From an uncultured Dysgonomonas sp. (GTDB lineage Bacteria > Bacteroidota > Bacteroidia > Bacteroidales > Dysgonomonadaceae), in assembly GCA_937875275.1 (NCBI GenBank), contig CALNCC010000145.1, forward strand, positions 1-25,183: a DNA stretch of 25,183 nt. Reading direction: 5' to 3'. The position numbers and the translations under genes were made by a program. This document shows, in pieces, positions 24,108 through 25,183 of the stretch. Each line of letters begins with the position of its first letter. The stretch's first letter is position 1. The notes beneath the pieces were generated by a model. The model was not told where the DNA came from. It did not search any database and saw only the letters and a program-made list of their open reading frames with translations.

Positions 24108-25183
24108 TTATTTCAGTTTAGCCAAAGTCTCTTTCACGCGTCTCATTGCTTCAACGATTTTGTCGTCGGATGTAGCATAAGAGAAACGAATATTGTCAGG
24201 CGCGCCAAAAGCACCACCACCAACACAGGCAACATGTCCTTCTTCGAGCAGGAACATAGATAAGTCTGCCGAATTGTTGATTGTTCGTCCATTATATGAT
24301 TTTCCGAAGAATGAACTGCAATCGGGGAATATGTAAAATGCTCCTTCCGGATTGTTTGCTTTCAGTCCATCTATATCAGAAACTAATTTCACGACAAGAT
24401 TACGTCTGCGCTCAAATGCTTTACGCATTTCCTCGATACATTTATTACTCTCATCAGCCTGTGAATATGCAGCCTCTGCGGCTTTTTGTGCAATAGACGA
24501 TGCTCCCGATGTATATTGTCCTTGCAGTTTGTTGCAAGCATCTACAATCCATTTCGGTGCAGCAATCCACCCCAAACGCCATCCGGTCATAGCATACGCT
24601 TTCGATACACCGTTGACGATAACTACTTGAGGTTTCAGATTTTCAAATTGAGCGATGCTCTCTCTGTTTTCTATATAATTGATGTGCTCATATATTTCGT
24701 CCGAAATAACCACAATCTGAGGGTGCTTGCTCAATACATCAGCCAATGCTTTCAACTCAGCTTTTGAGTATACGCTTCCTGTCGGATTTGATGGAGAGCA
24801 AAGAATGATTGCTTTCGTTTTTGCTGTAATAACACCTTCGAGCTGAGCGGCCGTGATCTTGAAATCTTGCTCTATACCACCATATACAGAGATTGGAGTT
24901 CCTTCGGCGAGTTTTACCATTTCCACATAACTAACCCAAGATGGGGTAGGGATGATAACCTCGTCTCCTTTGTTCACAACACTTAGCACGACATTACAAA
25001 CAGATTGTTTTGCTCCGTTAGAACAAATAATCTGAGATGGTTCGTAGTCTAAGCCGTTTTCTGCTTTCAGTTTCTGACATATTGCTTTGCGCAAAGACAG
25101 ATATCCCGGTACGGGAGTGTAGAACGAGAAATTGTCGTCTATCGCTTTCTTCGCAGCCTGTTTTATATGATCAGGCGTGTTGA
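24108..25183 (-). CDS. aspC: Aspartate aminotransferase-type PLP enzyme, 5' end cut by the window edge
   Basis: This fold-type I aminotransferase would move an amino group between aspartate and 2-oxoglutarate using pyridoxal phosphate. The frame stays open to the right edge, and the first residues visible (N-T-P-D-H-I-K-Q-A-A, then F-Y-T-P-V-P-G-Y-L-S-L) belong to the conserved N-terminal substrate region, so about 35-45 residues including the start are missing. A TTG inside this stretch at 25094 should not be taken as the start. Family marks include N-G-A-K-Q for cofactor phosphate contact, S-P-S-N-P-T-G, D-E-I-Y-E-H with the PLP-ring aspartate, S-K-A-Y-A-M-T-G-W-R-L-G with the Schiff-base lysine, and the C-terminal R-F-S-Y-A arginine that binds the carboxylate. 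All are intact. It looks like the class Ib type of Thermus and Bacillus; activity on related substrates is possible. Confidence 0.93.
   Translation of the reverse strand, partial: NTPDHIKQAAKKAIDDNFSFYTPVPGYLSLRKAICQKLKAENGLDYEPSQIICSNGAKQSVCNVVLSVVNKGDEVIIPTPSWVSYVEMVKLAEGTPISVYGGIEQDFKITAAQLEGVITAKTKAIILCSPSNPTGSVYSKAELKALADVLSKHPQIVVISDEIYEHINYIENRESIAQFENLKPQVVIVNGVSKAYAMTGWRLGWIAAPKWIVDACNKLQGQYTSGASSIAQKAAEAAYSQADESNKCIEEMRKAFERRRNLVVKLVSDIDGLKANNPEGAFYIFPDCSSFFGKSYNGRTINNSADLSMFLLEEGHVACVGGGAFGAPDNIRFSYATSDDKIVEAMRRVKETLAKLK

Overview
The window looks like chromosomal DNA from a Bacteroidota species, most likely order Bacteroidales (Porphyromonadaceae/Dysgonomonadaceae-like; the family is an inference). 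The evidence is type IX secretion system (T9SS) genes (sprA, porP, gldK, gldN), an RprXY-type two-component pair, a eukaryote-like hexokinase, promoters of the Bacteroidota form TTTG-N19-TAnnTTTG, AT-rich spacers and weak or absent Shine-Dalgarno sites. I see no insertion sequence, phage, CRISPR array or rRNA. No stretch longer than 300 bases lacks a gene.

Layout. From 1 to 15043 every gene is on the minus strand. Read in the direction of transcription they are ruvA-sprA (16 nt apart), then rprX-rprY closed by a hairpin terminator, hexokinase closed by a second terminator, metG followed 13 nt later by a small lipoprotein gene, and a tRNA-Gly(GCC) that runs off the left edge and has its own very good promoter. 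At 15044-15237 transcription diverges. The plus strand then carries a nitroreductase, an exported M3 peptidase, a terminator, a polytopic membrane protein, and the T9SS genes porP-gldK-gldN, closed by a terminator near 23350. The last two genes are on the minus strand: an aminotransferase cut by the right edge, and a Dph6-like ATP pyrophosphatase.

How the genes work together. SprA is the outer-membrane translocon of the T9SS. GldK and GldN form the periplasmic ring under it, and PorP is an outer-membrane partner. The two T9SS loci lie about 5 kb apart on opposite strands, with RprXY beside the sprA locus. The most striking point is that gldK is followed after only 11 nt by gldN. In the well-studied systems gldL and gldM, which encode the inner-membrane proton-driven motor, lie between them. 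Here they are absent from this position and from the whole window. Either they sit elsewhere in the genome, or this T9SS is energised differently; the window cannot decide between these.

Second in interest is the small lipoprotein after metG, which looks like a Rieske-fold protein whose cluster-ligand histidines are lost and which carries four cysteines instead. The other genes (metG, ruvA, hexokinase, nitroreductase, M3 peptidase, aminotransferase) are ordinary housekeeping or metabolic genes.
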